Of a stretch of 64,000 bases of DNA, positions 26,709 through 36,489 are shown one piece after another. The position numbers were made by a program, and so were the translations under genes. The DNA lies in assembly GCF_006438915.1 (NCBI RefSeq), contig NZ_RCZE01000002.1, forward strand, positions 561,144-625,143, read 5' to 3'. How positions within the stretch are numbered: position 1 is the stretch's first letter; each line of letters starts with the position of its first letter. Origin of the DNA: Pseudomonas arsenicoxydans. GTDB taxonomy: Bacteria; Pseudomonadota; Gammaproteobacteria; Pseudomonadales; Pseudomonadaceae. Under the pieces are notes generated by a model. It searched no databases, was not told the DNA's origin, and was given only the letters and a program-made list of their open reading frames with translations.

Positions 26709-27656
26709 TCACATTTGCTGCTCTGCCAGCGGGTGCAAACTTCGAAAGATCCCCGCCTCCTCCACCAGCCAGTCATGCACCGCGCGCACGCCCGGATGGC
26801 TCAAGGCCCCCGGCGCATACAGCAGCATGTAGCGCTTGTGATTGGGCACCGCCAGCCCGAATGGCACAATCAATGTCCCCCGCTCCAGCTCATCGTTAAG
26901 CAACGTGCGCCGCGCAATCGCCACGCCCATCCCGGCAATGGCCGCTTCGATGGTCAGGTGATTGCGATTGAAGGTGTGCCCGCGCCGTACGTCGGCGCCC
27001 TCGAAGCCGATGGCATTCAGGTAGAACTCCCATTCCGCATATTCATAGCTGCCGCGCCAGGCCGTGATGTCGTGCAACAACGGGAAATGCACCAGGTCCG
27101 CCGGGCCATGCAGCGGCGGTCGGCCTCGCAGCAGGCCGGGGGCGCAGACCGGGAAGATCTGCTCGTCGAGCAAGGCTGTGGATAACAGGCCGGGGTAGCT
27201 GCCGTCGTTCAGGTCGATGGCCAGATCGAAATCACCTTCGTGCAGCGGCACGCTGCTGTCCTCGGCCACCAGGCGCAACTGGATGTCCGGAAAGCGCTGC
27301 TGCAAACGTGGCAGACGAGGGGTCAGCCATTTGCTCAGGAATGACGGAATCGAGCGCAGCCGCAACGTTCCGCTGATCATTCCGGCGTCCAGTCGGCGCA
27401 ATTCCGCATCGATGCTGCCATAAGCCTCGTTGACGGTAATGGCCAGGCGCTGGCCTTCAGCGCTCAGTTCCACACCTCGCGCACGACGGTGAAACAGACG
27501 GAAACCCAAACGCTCTTCCAGTTGCCGGATTTGCTGACTGACCGCACCCGGCGTGATGTGCAGTTCTTCAGCGCAACGGGTGAACGACAAGTGCCGCGCG
27601 GCACAGGAAAACACGTGCAGCCAGACGTAAGTCTGGGCATGCAGTTGACGACTCAT
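26709..27656 (-). CDS. LysR-type regulator (GcvA/DsdC-like), divergent from sdaA
   Basis: 315 residues. It has an N-terminal winged helix (about 8-68) with VFSCAARHLSFTRCAEEL and ITPGAVSQQIRQLEERLG, then a ligand domain to about 300. The helix sequence is of the GcvA/DsdC/AmpR type, a group that often senses amino acids or their derivatives. It is transcribed away from the L-serine dehydratase gene with 135 bases between them, so it is the probable regulator of serine degradation. Confidence 0.9.
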   Translation of the reverse strand: MSRQLHAQTYVWLHVFSCAARHLSFTRCAEELHITPGAVSQQIRQLEERLGFRLFHRRARGVELSAEGQRLAITVNEAYGSIDAELRRLDAGMISGTLRLRSIPSFLSKWLTPRLPRLQQRFPDIQLRLVAEDSSVPLHEGDFDLAIDLNDGSYPGLLSTALLDEQIFPVCAPGLLRGRPPLHGPADLVHFPLLHDITAWRGSYEYAEWEFYLNAIGFEGADVRRGHTFNRNHLTIEAAIAGMGVAIARRTLLNDELERGTLIVPFGLAVPNHKRYMLLYAPGALSHPGVRAVHDWLVEEAGIFRSLHPLAEQQM

Positions 27657-27791
27657 CGTTTAGTCCTGCTAAAGGCTGTCTTAGGAAGTTTCGTTGGTCA
27701 CTGTGGACCGAGGTTGGCAGTATCGCCGACATTGCGCTTGTCCTACAAAAATGGCAGCGATTTCTCTTCCATTGCGTGTATAGGCTTTAGC

Positions 27792-29168
27792 ATGGCTATC
27801 AGTGTTTTCGATCTTTTCAAAGTCGGCATCGGTCCGTCCAGTTCCCACACCGTCGGCCCGATGCGCGCCGCCGCAACCTTCGCCCAGGCGCTGATTGACC
27901 AGCATGTGCTGGACGCCGTACGTCGGGTAGAAATCCGCTTATATGGCTCCCTTTCCGCCACCGGCGTCGGCCACGCGACCGACCGCGCCTGCGTCATGGG
28001 CCTGATGGGCGAATGGCCGGACAGCATCGATCCCACGTCCATCGACAGCCGTATCCAGACGTTGCGCGAAATCGGTGAATTGTCCCTCGCCGGCAAAACG
28101 ACCATTGCCTTCAACTGGCAGCGCGATCTCCTGCTGCTGGACGAGAGCCTGCCCTACCACCCCAACGCGATGTCACTGACAGCCTTCAGCGAAACCGGCG
28201 AACTCTATGAACAGACTTACTACTCGATCGGCGGCGGTTTCATCATTGAAGCAGCCCAAGCCGAGTCCGGCATTGCGCCTGCCAGCGATGTGGTGCTGCC
28301 CTACGATTTCTCCAGCGCCGCCGAATTGCTCCGGCTCTGCAACCAGCACGGGCTGCGGGTTTCCGAATTGATGATGGCCAATGAATTGGCCTGGCGCAGC
28401 GAAGCCGAGATCCGCCAGGGCTTGCTGCACATCTGGTCGGTGATGCGCGAGTGTGTCGAACAGGGTTTGCGTCATGAAGGCATTTTGCCGGGTGGCCTGA
28501 ACGTGCCGCGTCGTGCGGCGAAACTGCACCGCAGCCTGCTGGAAATCGGCAAGCCGAATGTCATCACGTCCACCCTGTCGGCCATGGAGTGGGTCAACCT
28601 GTTTGCCCTCGCCGTGAACGAAGAAAACGCCGCAGGCGGACGCATGGTCACGGCACCGACCAACGGTGCGGCGGGGATCATTCCGGCGGTGCTGCATTAC
28701 TACATGAAGTTCAACCCGGACGCGTCAGACGATGACGTGGTCGCGTTCTTTCTGGGCGCGGCGGCAGTCGGCATTTTGTGCAAGAAAAACGCCTCGATCT
28801 CCGGCGCGGAAGTCGGCTGTCAAGGCGAAGTCGGTTCGGCCTGCGCGATGGCCGCCGCCGGTCTGGCCGACGTGCTCGGTGCCACCCCGGAGCAACTGGA
28901 AAACGCCGCCGAAATTGGCCTGGAACACAACCTCGGCCTGACCTGCGACCCGGTCGGTGGCCTGGTCCAAGTGCCGTGCATCGAACGCAACGCGATTGCC
29001 GCGGTGAAAGCGATCAACGCCACGCAAATGGCCCTGCGCGGCGACGGCAAACATTTCATCTCCCTGGACCGGGTGATCCGCACCATGCGCGATACCGGCG
29101 CCGACATGCATGACAAATACAAAGAGACTTCACGGGGAGGCCTGGCGGTGAGCTGGGTGGAGTGTTGA
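27792..29168 (+). CDS. sdaA: L-serine ammonia-lyase (L-serine dehydratase), single-chain
   Basis: 458 residues, 4Fe-4S enzyme converting L-serine to pyruvate and ammonia. The beta domain begins [20 protein letters not shown]. The alpha domain carries [18 protein letters not shown] and the cluster cysteines in [19 protein letters not shown] and [14 protein letters not shown]. The start at 27792 gives the family's usual [12 protein letters not shown] beginning. The frame is open further upstream without family sequence. A divergent LysR gene likely regulates it, and a long hairpin terminator follows. Confidence 0.95.
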   Translation: MAISVFDLFKVGIGPSSSHTVGPMRAAATFAQALIDQHVLDAVRRVEIRLYGSLSATGVGHATDRACVMGLMGEWPDSIDPTSIDSRIQTLREIGELSLAGKTTIAFNWQRDLLLLDESLPYHPNAMSLTAFSETGELYEQTYYSIGGGFIIEAAQAESGIAPASDVVLPYDFSSAAELLRLCNQHGLRVSELMMANELAWRSEAEIRQGLLHIWSVMRECVEQGLRHEGILPGGLNVPRRAAKLHRSLLEIGKPNVITSTLSAMEWVNLFALAVNEENAAGGRMVTAPTNGAAGIIPAVLHYYMKFNPDASDDDVVAFFLGAAAVGILCKKNASISGAEVGCQGEVGSACAMAAAGLADVLGATPEQLENAAEIGLEHNLGLTCDPVGGLVQVPCIERNAIAAVKAINATQMALRGDGKHFISLDRVIRTMRDTGADMHDKYKETSRGGLAVSWVEC

Positions 29169-29214
29169 TTGCACTGTCTGCGGTCATCGACGCATTCATG
29201 CCCTGAAACGGGCA

Positions 29215-29267
29215 GGCAAAAAGAACGCGGGCTGCCTGATTTCCGGGGCGCCCGCCTGTTTTTTGCC
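29215..29267 (+). terminator. Terminator after sdaA
   Basis: An imperfect long hairpin: GCGGGC (29227-29232) pairs with GCCCGC (29250-29255), and GGCAAAAAGAAC pairs further out with GTTTTTTGCC. The T run lies within the right arm. Confidence 0.7.
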
Positions 29268-29432
29268 GTGATCATTGTCCGACAATTTTTCCGGCATGCC
29301 CCTTGCTACGTCACCTCTGAGGCAAAAGGACTTTTGAAACCTCAGCGAGCGATCGGCCGATGGTCCGGTGGTGCGAACCAACCCGAACATGGCCGGTCAA
29401 CAACTGCACGTTCAATCAAGCGGTGACGCATC

Positions 29433-29750
29433 ATGGACAATCCCTTTCAAGTCATTACCGATGCCTTTGCGCCGGATTACCAGATCAACCTGAGCATTCA
29501 GGGTCTGGACGGCAGCATCATGCTGACCCTCTCCAACAGCGGCCGCGTGGTTGCAAAACGGATGATCAGTGCCGAACAACGCAATGACCCCAAGCGCCTG
29601 AAGCGCCTGGTGCAAAGCATTCAGTTCGGCATCGCCATCGAGCAGGGCCATAGTGCCATGACCATCCTCGAAGCCATGACCGACGGCGACAGTCGCTCCC
29701 TGCCACCCCCTTCGGTCAAAGGCCAGCCCCGCCCTGCGATTCGGCTTTAA
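29433..29750 (+). CDS. DUF3509 family protein
   Basis: 105 residues, cytosolic. It begins MDNPFQVITDAFAPDYQINL and carries VAKRMISAEQRNDPKRLKRL, a pattern I recognise from the Pseudomonas-specific DUF3509 family. The function is unknown. Its last four bases overlap the end of the convergent psiE-like gene. Confidence 0.85.
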   Translation: MDNPFQVITDAFAPDYQINLSIQGLDGSIMLTLSNSGRVVAKRMISAEQRNDPKRLKRLVQSIQFGIAIEQGHSAMTILEAMTDGDSRSLPPPSVKGQPRPAIRL

Positions 29751-30247
29751 AGCTCGCCCTTCTCCACTTCGAGATGCTCACTGGAGCCCGCACCGGCCTT
29801 GCGTTGCGGGTGCTCGATCTTCACCGAAGGGAATTGCGACGAGGCATATCGCACCACCAGAATCGAAAACGCCAGCAGCAGAATCCCGCCGCACAAGTAA
29901 ATGATGCCGACATCGGGCGGATTGTGGTGCGAGACGTTGGAGATCAGCAGCCGCGTCAGCGCGGTGATCGCCACGTAGATCAGGAATCGCACTGGCATGT
30001 GATTGGTCTTGAAATAAATCCCGACCATCGCCCCCAGCTCGAGGTAGATGAACAGCAGCAAGATATCGTCGATCTTGATGTGCCCGGCTTCGATCATCTG
30101 CAGGAATTCCATCACCGCGGCGTACGCGGTCACGGCACCGATGGCGAACAGCGCCAGGTAGTGGAACGTCTCGACGAACAGGTTGCCCAGTGACTCGGCC
30201 AGTTGGTGGACGTTCTGCCGCAGGTTCTCGGCCCAGTTGATTTTCAC
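29747..30247 (-). CDS. PsiE-family phosphate-starvation-inducible membrane protein
   Basis: 166 residues with four predicted membrane helices (about 27-47, 60-78, 83-103, 116-136). Family phrases include DDILLLFIYLELGAMVGIYF and MPVRFLIYVAITALTRLL. PsiE is induced by phosphate starvation in enterobacteria, but its role is unknown. No Pho box was recognised upstream. The C-terminal 25 residues are polar and cytoplasmic or periplasmic. Confidence 0.85.
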   Translation of the reverse strand: MKINWAENLRQNVHQLAESLGNLFVETFHYLALFAIGAVTAYAAVMEFLQMIEAGHIKIDDILLLFIYLELGAMVGIYFKTNHMPVRFLIYVAITALTRLLISNVSHHNPPDVGIIYLCGGILLLAFSILVVRYASSQFPSVKIEHPQRKAGAGSSEHLEVEKGEL

Positions 30248-30390
30248 GATGATGCTTCCTTAGCTCGGTTTGAGCGGATGATGCTGGATTGACGTGACGG
30301 TTGTTCTGCATGCAGAAAAAAGGCCAGTGGCTCTCGGTAAGATGTTGACGAGTTGTTGCTGGACACTTTTGTGGTGTCTTCATTGACGCC

Positions 30391-30462
30391 ATCGCGGGCT
30401 AGCCCGGCTCCCACAGGGGATCTGTGGCGTTCAAAAAACCACTGTGGGAGCTTGCTCGCGAT
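30391..30462. repeat. Diverged REP doublet
   Basis: ATCGCGGGCTAGCCCGGCTCCCACAG and CTGTGGGAGCTTGCTCGCGAT face each other. They lie in the 365-base gap between psiE and yebG, which otherwise holds only the LexA box and yebG promoter. Confidence 0.75.
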
Positions 30463-30553
30463 TAGGGACAACACGGTTCACCTGACAAACGCCAATTTCG
30501 GTCTACATTAAAAAGCCACTACCCAAAGCGCAGGGATTCGCTTATCCTTTTAG

Positions 30554-30569
30554 CTGTATATAAATACAG
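30554..30569. promoter_or_regulatory. LexA (SOS) box of yebG
   Basis: CTGTATATAAATACAG is an exact match to the CTGT-N8-ACAG LexA consensus with an AT-only centre, 44 bases ahead of the yebG start. Confidence 0.9.
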
Positions 30570-30612
30570 TGGTCGAAACAGACAACTAATGTGAAGGCAT
30601 GTGAGGTGGTGA

Positions 30613-30960
30613 ATGGCCGTCGAAGTGGTATACCGCAGCAGCCGAGATCTGGAGCGCTTGTTCATGGATAAAGCCGAAGCTGACCGTCATGACAAAATGC
30701 TCGAACTGGCTGAATTGCTGGCTGAAGTGTTGCAAAAAGCCGTTCCGTCCCTGACCGAACAGCAAGTGGAAGAAGCCGGGATCTACATGGCGAAGAATCG
30801 CGATGTGTTCGCCAAGGCATTCAAGAGCCAGCCGGATGCGTTGTCCGAACTGCTGAATGCACCGGTTGAAGTGGTTGCACAGGCTGAACCTGCCGAGTCG
30901 GAGGAAACCGCTGAGCCGGCGCCGGCCAAGCCCGCCAAAGCGACCAAGACGCCGAAGTAA
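30613..30960 (+). CDS. yebG: YebG family SOS-induced protein
   Basis: 115 residues. The N-terminal two thirds match YebG: MAVEVVYRSSRDLERLFMDK, then KAEADRHDKMLELAELL and a helix before YMAKNRDVFAKAF. The C-terminal tail is Pro/Ala/Lys-rich (AEPAPAKPAKATKTPK), longer and more basic than in E. coli. YebG is induced by DNA damage and its role is unknown. The perfect LexA box upstream and the terminator just downstream mark it as a single SOS-controlled gene. Confidence 0.92.
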   Translation: MAVEVVYRSSRDLERLFMDKAEADRHDKMLELAELLAEVLQKAVPSLTEQQVEEAGIYMAKNRDVFAKAFKSQPDALSELLNAPVEVVAQAEPAESEETAEPAPAKPAKATKTPK

Positions 30961-30978
30961 GTAACGCCCGAATTGAAT

Positions 30979-31010
30979 AGGCCCTGAGTCGAAGGACTCA
31001 GGGCCTTTTT
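30979..31010 (+). terminator. Terminator of yebG
   Basis: Perfect arms AGGCCCTGAGTC and GACTCAGGGCCT with loop GAAG, then TTTT. It starts 19 bases after the stop. Confidence 0.93.
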
Positions 31011-31033
31011 CATGTCCGGGATAAAAGAATCGC

Positions 31034-32053
31034 TCAGCGGTACAACACTTTCTCTGCCAACTCGTCCGCCACCCGCGCAGGCGAACGTTTTTCCGCTTGG
31101 GCATGGGCGAAGACTTCGGTCAGCCGTGAGGCGATTTTCGACAGGTGCGCGGTGATGGTCGTCAGCTCTTCGCCGCGATGTTTGAGCGAAACGTAGATCA
31201 GCCCCCCGGAATTGATCACATAGTCCGGCGCATACAAGATGCCCCGCCGCTCCAGTTGATCCGCGACGTCCAGGTGCGTCAATTGGTTGTTCGCAGAGCC
31301 AGCCACCGCCGAGCAGCGCAGTTGTGTCACGGTGTGACTGTTGAGCACGCCACCCAGGCCGCACGGCGCGAGGATGTCGCACGGTGTACTGAGCAGTGCT
31401 TCGTTGGCAATCGGGTGAGCCCCCAATTGCTCCATCGCCAATTGCACCTTGCCGTGATCGATATCGCTGACCAGCAGTTCCGCGCCCGCTGCGTGCAGTT
31501 GTTCGGCGAGCGCATAACCGACGTTGCCCAACCCCTGGATGGCCACCCGCAGGCCTTCCAGGTTATCGCTGCCCAGACGGGCCATCGCGGTCGCTCGAAT
31601 ACCGGTGAACACGCCCATGGCGGCATGCGGCGCAGGGTCGCCTGCCGATGTGGTGCTGGTGACGTGTTGGGTCTGTTGAGCGATGCAATCCATGTCCGCC
31701 ACCGAGGTGCCGCTGTCGATGGCGGTGATGTAGCGGCCGTCGAGCTGATCGATACAGCGTCCGAACGCTTCGAACAGCGCGGCGCGATTTTCCACATGGA
31801 TCGGGCGAACAATGACTGCCACGCCACCGCCCTGGGCGAGCCCGGCCAGTGCCGCCTTGTAACTCATGCCTTGCGCCAGGCGCATGGCATCCTCGACCGC
31901 GGATTCGTCGCTGGGGTAGGCAAGGTAACGACAACCACCCAGGGCAGGCCCGAGCCGGCTGTTATGAATGGCAATGACCGCCTTCAACCCGGTGACCGGG
32001 TCGACGCTCAGATGCAGCGATTCAAGGCGAGTGCTTTGCATGAGAGCGAACAT
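31034..32053 (-). CDS. Glu/Leu/Phe/Val dehydrogenase homologue lacking the catalytic lysine
   Basis: 339 residues, similar throughout to leucine dehydrogenases: LGPALGGCRYLAYP, then MSYKAALAGLAQGGGV, the IDSGTSVADMD loop, a Rossmann motif IQGLGNVGYALAEQL, and APCGLGG. In Bacillus LeuDH, Lys68 binds the carboxylate and Lys80 in GGGK is the catalytic base. Here the first is kept (Lys66) but the second is Val78 (codon GTG, 31820-31822). The protein may therefore be inactive in amino-acid deamination or have another role. Short gap to the yebG terminator, convergent with yebG. Confidence 0.88.
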   Translation of the reverse strand: MFALMQSTRLESLHLSVDPVTGLKAVIAIHNSRLGPALGGCRYLAYPSDESAVEDAMRLAQGMSYKAALAGLAQGGGVAVIVRPIHVENRAALFEAFGRCIDQLDGRYITAIDSGTSVADMDCIAQQTQHVTSTTSAGDPAPHAAMGVFTGIRATAMARLGSDNLEGLRVAIQGLGNVGYALAEQLHAAGAELLVSDIDHGKVQLAMEQLGAHPIANEALLSTPCDILAPCGLGGVLNSHTVTQLRCSAVAGSANNQLTHLDVADQLERRGILYAPDYVINSGGLIYVSLKHRGEELTTITAHLSKIASRLTEVFAHAQAEKRSPARVADELAEKVLYR

Positions 32054-32236
32054 CGTGGGGCTCCCGAATCACTTCTTGTAGTCGCCAGTATAGGCGTGCG
32101 CCCAAAAATTGCAGAAGCGCACCGGAATAAGCGGCACGACCTTGCAGGCTTTTGGACATAACCTGAAACCGGATGTGTGCAGCACTGGACGAATGTCGGA
32201 GACGGGGCTAAAACGAGGCATCCGCCGGAGATTTTG

Positions 32237-33040
32237 ATGACGCCCCGCCAACGCTTCTTCGATTGCCTGCAACGTTCACCGCCCGCGCTGTTCGAAGCGG
32301 CGCTGTGGATGGCGGTCGAACACGACTCACGGCTGAATCCCGAGGCCGTGCTGGCCGACTTCAACGACCTGACACAGCATGTCAGCTACGGCCTGCCGAT
32401 GTTACCGGTCAGCGAACTGGCCCAACCGTTGTTGCGGCGGATGAATGACCTGGGGTTCGCGCAGGACGACTTCACGCCGCTGCGCCCACAAGTGGCCTTG
32501 CTCAATAAGGTGCTGGAACTGCGGCGCGGCCAGCCGCTGTCCCTTGGGTTGATTGCGCTGGAATTGGCCAAGCGTCTGGAGATCCCGCTGGTGGGGGTCA
32601 ATTTCCCCGGGCACTTCCTGCTACGGGTTCCGGGTGCCGATCACCTGCTGGACCCTTGTGGCGGCCGCCGGTTGTACCCCAATGACTGCCGGGAGCTTCT
32701 GCAACGCCAGTACGGCCCGAACATGAAACTCGGTGCCGAACATTTACTGACGGCGGATCCGGTGCAGATGCTGCAACGCCTGTCGCGAAACCTGCGTCAA
32801 CTGCACCTCTCCCATGATGACTACATCGGCGCCCTGATCGATGCCGAGCGTGTGCTGGAGCTGGGCAACGCCAGCGCCGCCGATTACCTGGCCCGGGCCA
32901 GCCTTTATCAACGCCTGGACTGCCCGAATGCCGAGCGTTTCGACCTGGAGCATGCACTGTTGCTCAGCGACGACCCGATCCAGCGAATTCGCCTGACAGA
33001 ACGCCTGGGGCACCTGCCGCCCAACTCGATCGTCCACTGA
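32237..33040 (+). CDS. SirB1-family transglutaminase-like/TPR protein
   Basis: 267 residues. The N-terminal two thirds match the SirB1/YchA family: LNPEAVLADFNDLTQHV, LRRGQPLSLGLIALELAKRL, GVNFPGHFLLRVPG, LDPCGGRRLY. This is a transglutaminase-like fold whose active-site Cys is replaced here by Ser (QPLSLGLI). The last part (from about 195) resembles TPR repeats. The function is unknown. The start at 32237 has GGAG six bases upstream. Confidence 0.82.
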   Translation: MTPRQRFFDCLQRSPPALFEAALWMAVEHDSRLNPEAVLADFNDLTQHVSYGLPMLPVSELAQPLLRRMNDLGFAQDDFTPLRPQVALLNKVLELRRGQPLSLGLIALELAKRLEIPLVGVNFPGHFLLRVPGADHLLDPCGGRRLYPNDCRELLQRQYGPNMKLGAEHLLTADPVQMLQRLSRNLRQLHLSHDDYIGALIDAERVLELGNASAADYLARASLYQRLDCPNAERFDLEHALLLSDDPIQRIRLTERLGHLPPNSIVH

Positions 33041-33044
33041 CCCC

Positions 33045-33135
33045 ATGTGGGAGCGAGCCTGCTCGCGAAGGCGGTGTATCAGTCGACCGCTACTTGACTG
33101 ACACACCGCCTTCGCGAGCAAGCCCGCTCCCACAT
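33045..33135. repeat. REP doublet with extended arms
   Basis: ATGTGGGAGCGAGCCTGCTC... and its near-complement ending GCCCGCTCCCACAT. The arms extend inward through CGAAGGCGGTGT and ACACCGCCTTCG. Confidence 0.9.
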
Positions 33136-33152
33136 TTCGATCGAGTGAGGCT

Positions 33153-33788
33153 TTATGGGGTGTCTGGCTGGTTGGCCGGGTGGGCCTTGATGAACGCTGG
33201 ATGCGTGGCTGCTAACGCTGCCACTCGGCGAATCCGCGGATACGCTTCGAGGGAGATGTTGAATCGCTCCGCCGCGTACAGTTGAGGGATCAGGTAGACA
33301 TCCGCCAATCCCGGTTCATCGCCAAAGCAATAACCCTCATCCCCGATCAACTGCTCCACCGTCGCCAACCCCTGGCTGATCCAGTGCCCGATCCACTCCA
33401 CCACTTGCGGTTCGTCATGGCCCAACTGGCGAAGCTTGTTGAGCACGCTGACGTTGTGCAATGGATGCACATCGCAACCGATCACTGCCGCCACACCGCG
33501 CTCGTGCGCGCGGGCGGCAAGGTCTTTGGCCAGCAGTGGCACCTGTGGATAACGTTCTTCGAGGTATTCAATGATCGCTGGCGACTGAATCAACAGGTCG
33601 CCTTCATCCGTGCGCAACGCCGGCACACGGCCTTGCGGGTTAATGCCCAGGTACGCCGGTTGGCGATGTTCGCCAACAGGCGGCGCAATCAAATTGATCG
33701 GCAGCGCCTGGTAATCCAGGCCCTTGAGCGCCAACGCGATACGCACCCGATACGACGAGGTCGAACGGTAGTAGGTATAGAGTTCCAT
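33153..33788 (-). CDS. maiA: Maleylacetoacetate isomerase
   Basis: 211 residues, zeta-class glutathione transferase fold. The N-terminal thioredoxin-like domain has the glutathione-activating motif YRSTSSYRVRIALALKG. The C-terminal helical domain includes FGDEPGLADVYLIPQLYAA. It isomerises maleylacetoacetate to fumarylacetoacetate in tyrosine/homogentisate breakdown. It is third in the hmgA-fahA-maiA operon, 12 bases after fahA. Confidence 0.95.
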   Translation of the reverse strand: MELYTYYRSTSSYRVRIALALKGLDYQALPINLIAPPVGEHRQPAYLGINPQGRVPALRTDEGDLLIQSPAIIEYLEERYPQVPLLAKDLAARAHERGVAAVIGCDVHPLHNVSVLNKLRQLGHDEPQVVEWIGHWISQGLATVEQLIGDEGYCFGDEPGLADVYLIPQLYAAERFNISLEAYPRIRRVAALAATHPAFIKAHPANQPDTP

Positions 33789-33800
33789 GACCCGATCCTC

Positions 33801-35105
33801 TTAACGCGCCGGCAGTACTTTGCCGCGGCATTCGCCGAAGCCGATGGATGCGTAACCCTCACGGTTGCAACGGGCACGCAGGATGATCTCGTCGCCGTCC
33901 TCAAGGAATTTACGCACCTCGCCCGACGCCAGTTCGATTGGCTTTTTACCGCCCTCAGTGATTTCCAGCAGGCTGCCGAACTGACCGTTTTGCGGACCGG
34001 ACAAGGTGCCCGAACCGAACAGGTCGCCGGCCTGCAACTGGCAGCCGTTGACGCTGTGGTGCGCAACCATTTGCGCCACCGTCCAGTACATGTGTTGGGT
34101 GTTGCTGAGCGTCAGGCGATGGGCCGGCAGGTTTTGCTCGCGCAGGCCTTCGGTGAGCAGCAGCACTTCCAGCTCGATGTCGAAACCGCCAGCGGCTTGA
34201 TCGCGCTTGTCGAGCAGGTACGGCAACGGCTGCGGATCGCCTTCAGGGCGCGCAGGCTGGGCGCGACGGAACGGCTCCAGCGCTTCGGCCGTCACGACCC
34301 ACGGCGAGATGCTGGTGATGAAGCTTTTCGACAGGAACGGCCCCAACGGCTGGTATTCCCAGGCTTGAATGTCACGCGCCGACCAATCATTGAGCAGACA
34401 GAAACCGGCAATGTGATCGGCGGCGTCACCGATGGCGATCGAGTCGCCCATCTCATTGCCCTGGCCAATCCAGATGCCCAGCTCCAGTTCGTAATCCAGA
34501 CGTGCGCACGGGCCAAACGTTGGCTCGGTCTGACCGGCCGGCAAGGTCTGCCCTTTCGGACGACGAACGTCAGTCCCGGACGGGCGAATGGTCGAGGCGC
34601 GACCGTGATAGCCGATCGGCACGTACTTGTAGTTCGGCAACAGCGGGTTGTCGGGGCGGAACAGTTTGCCGACGTTTTGCGCGTGCTCGATGCCTACATA
34701 AAAGTCGGTGTAATCGTTGATTTTCGCCGGCAGATGCATCGTGCATTGAGCCGCCAATGGCAGCAGTTTTGCGCCTTGGGCTTCGACCTTGCCGTGCAGC
34801 GTGCTGCCTTCCTTGAACAGTTCGATCAAGCGTTCACGCAGGGCAACACGAGCGTCGCGACCGAGTTCGAAAAAAGCATTCAACTGACCGCCACGGGTCG
34901 CTTCAACAGCGGCTTTGGCTGCGCCGTCGAACAGGCCGGCGTCCAGTGCCGCTTCCAGATCAAAGATATGGTCGCCAATCGCCACGCCGCTACGCGGGGC
35001 CGAACCGTTCACGCTGAACACGCCCAGGGGCAGGTTTTGCAGCGGGAAATCGGTATGGCCGTTGGCGGAGGCAACCCAGCTACGAGTGATGGAAGTCTGA
35101 GTCAT
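33801..35105 (-). CDS. fahA: Fumarylacetoacetase
   Basis: 434 residues. The N-terminal SH3-like domain (to about 115) begins NLPLGVFSVNGSAPRSGVAI. The catalytic domain has the active-site loop DFYVGIEHAQNVGKLFRPDN, metal ligands within YELELGIWIGQGNEMGD, and LNDWSARDIQAWEYQPLGPF. It hydrolyses fumarylacetoacetate to fumarate and acetoacetate. The gene starts three bases after the hmgA stop codon, so the two are in one operon. Confidence 0.96.
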   Translation of the reverse strand: MTQTSITRSWVASANGHTDFPLQNLPLGVFSVNGSAPRSGVAIGDHIFDLEAALDAGLFDGAAKAAVEATRGGQLNAFFELGRDARVALRERLIELFKEGSTLHGKVEAQGAKLLPLAAQCTMHLPAKINDYTDFYVGIEHAQNVGKLFRPDNPLLPNYKYVPIGYHGRASTIRPSGTDVRRPKGQTLPAGQTEPTFGPCARLDYELELGIWIGQGNEMGDSIAIGDAADHIAGFCLLNDWSARDIQAWEYQPLGPFLSKSFITSISPWVVTAEALEPFRRAQPARPEGDPQPLPYLLDKRDQAAGGFDIELEVLLLTEGLREQNLPAHRLTLSNTQHMYWTVAQMVAHHSVNGCQLQAGDLFGSGTLSGPQNGQFGSLLEITEGGKKPIELASGEVRKFLEDGDEIILRARCNREGYASIGFGECRGKVLPAR

Positions 35106-35108
35106 GGG

Positions 35109-36413
35109 TTATCTCCGGGTCGGGTCGAAAGTGGCGGGCAGCGTGGCCCAGCAGGCATCGTAGTTGGTTTGCAGTTGCGGACAGTCGAGGGCAAAACGGC
35201 TCGGGCGCAGCACCTGGCTAGTCTCGAACATGAACGCCATGGTGTTGTCGATTTTCGCCGGCGCCAGCTCAGCATTGATTGCCTTGGTGCAGGTTTCGCC
35301 GTCCGGGCCGTGAGCGCTCATGCAGCTGTGCAAGGACGCACCGCCGGGCACGAAGCCTTCGGCCTTGGCATCGTAGGCGCCCTGGATCAGGCCCATGAAT
35401 TCGTTCATCAGGTTGCGGTGGAACCACGGCGGACGGAAGGTTTTCTCGGCGACCATCCAGCGCGGCGGGAAGATCACGAAGTCCAGGTTGGCCAAACCGT
35501 GCACGCTGGTGGGCGAAGTCAGGACGGTGAAGATCGATGGATCCGGATGATCAAAACTGACCGTGCCGATGGTGTTGAAACGGCGCAGGTCATATTTGTA
35601 TGGCACGTTATTGCCATGCCAGGCGACCACGTTGAGCGGCGAATGATCGAGCTCACACCCCCACAACTGACCGAGGAATTTCTGCACCAGAGTGGTCGGT
35701 TGCTTGAGGTGTTCGTAGTGCGCAACCGGCGTCAGGAAGTCCCGAGCGTTAGCCAGACCGTTGCTGCCGATTGGCCCAAGGTCCGGCAGGCGCAGTGGCG
35801 CGCCGTGGTTTTCGGCGATGTAACCGCGCGCTTGCGGGTCAAGCAATTCAACGCGAAATTTCAGCCCGCGCGGCAGCACAGCAATCTCCAGCGGCTCCAG
35901 CTCCAGCACGCCAAGTTCAGTGGCAATGCGCAAACGGCCAAGCTCAGGCACCAGCAACATTTCGCCGTCAGCGTTGAAGAACACGCGCTCCATGGAGCGA
36001 TTGGCGCGATAGCTATGGATGCTGATCCCGGCCGGTTTTTCCGCGCCCGAGTTGGCGGCCATGCTCACCAGTCCATCGATGAAATCAGTCGGCTCGGTCG
36101 GGATGTCCAATGGGTTCCAACGCAGTCGATTGGGGGTCACTTCACCCAGCGGGCCGCCGGCCAGTTGCCGATCCAGTTTGACGAACGCCGGATGATTGGC
36201 CGATGGCTGAATGCGGTACATCCAGGTACGCCGCGCTTCACTGCGAGGCATGGTGAACGCGGTGCCGGAGAACAATTCGGTGTAGAGGCCATACGGGGCT
36301 TTTTGCGGGGAGTTCTGGCCGACGGGCAGTGCGCCGGGCAACGCTTCACTGCTGAATTCGTTGCCGAAGCCGGACTGATAAGCCAGTGCTGGCGCGGTTG
36401 AATCAGGGTTCAT
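35109..36413 (-). CDS. hmgA: Homogentisate 1,2-dioxygenase
   Basis: 434 residues. It begins with the family's [20 protein letters not shown]. The Fe(II) site is in [18 protein letters not shown] (His and Glu six apart), with a further His in the C-terminal cupin ([14 protein letters not shown] region). It opens the ring of homogentisate to maleylacetoacetate. It is the first gene of the operon, transcribed away from hmgR across a 164-base gap that holds two palindromic operator-like sites. Confidence 0.97.
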   Translation of the reverse strand: MNPDSTAPALAYQSGFGNEFSSEALPGALPVGQNSPQKAPYGLYTELFSGTAFTMPRSEARRTWMYRIQPSANHPAFVKLDRQLAGGPLGEVTPNRLRWNPLDIPTEPTDFIDGLVSMAANSGAEKPAGISIHSYRANRSMERVFFNADGEMLLVPELGRLRIATELGVLELEPLEIAVLPRGLKFRVELLDPQARGYIAENHGAPLRLPDLGPIGSNGLANARDFLTPVAHYEHLKQPTTLVQKFLGQLWGCELDHSPLNVVAWHGNNVPYKYDLRRFNTIGTVSFDHPDPSIFTVLTSPTSVHGLANLDFVIFPPRWMVAEKTFRPPWFHRNLMNEFMGLIQGAYDAKAEGFVPGGASLHSCMSAHGPDGETCTKAINAELAPAKIDNTMAFMFETSQVLRPSRFALDCPQLQTNYDACWATLPATFDPTRR

Positions 36414-36489
36414 GGAGCCTCCTGAACGGGGACTAGGCGATGGCCTGTCACTCTGTTGCAGAGGTTCGGCACGCCGGGGTTATTTTTAT

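Noticed and set aside
33282..36401. 1039-codon open frame opposite hmgA-fahA-maiA
   Set aside because: It lies entirely on the antisense of three well-recognised genes; no motif in its translation, typical of high-GC coding shadows.
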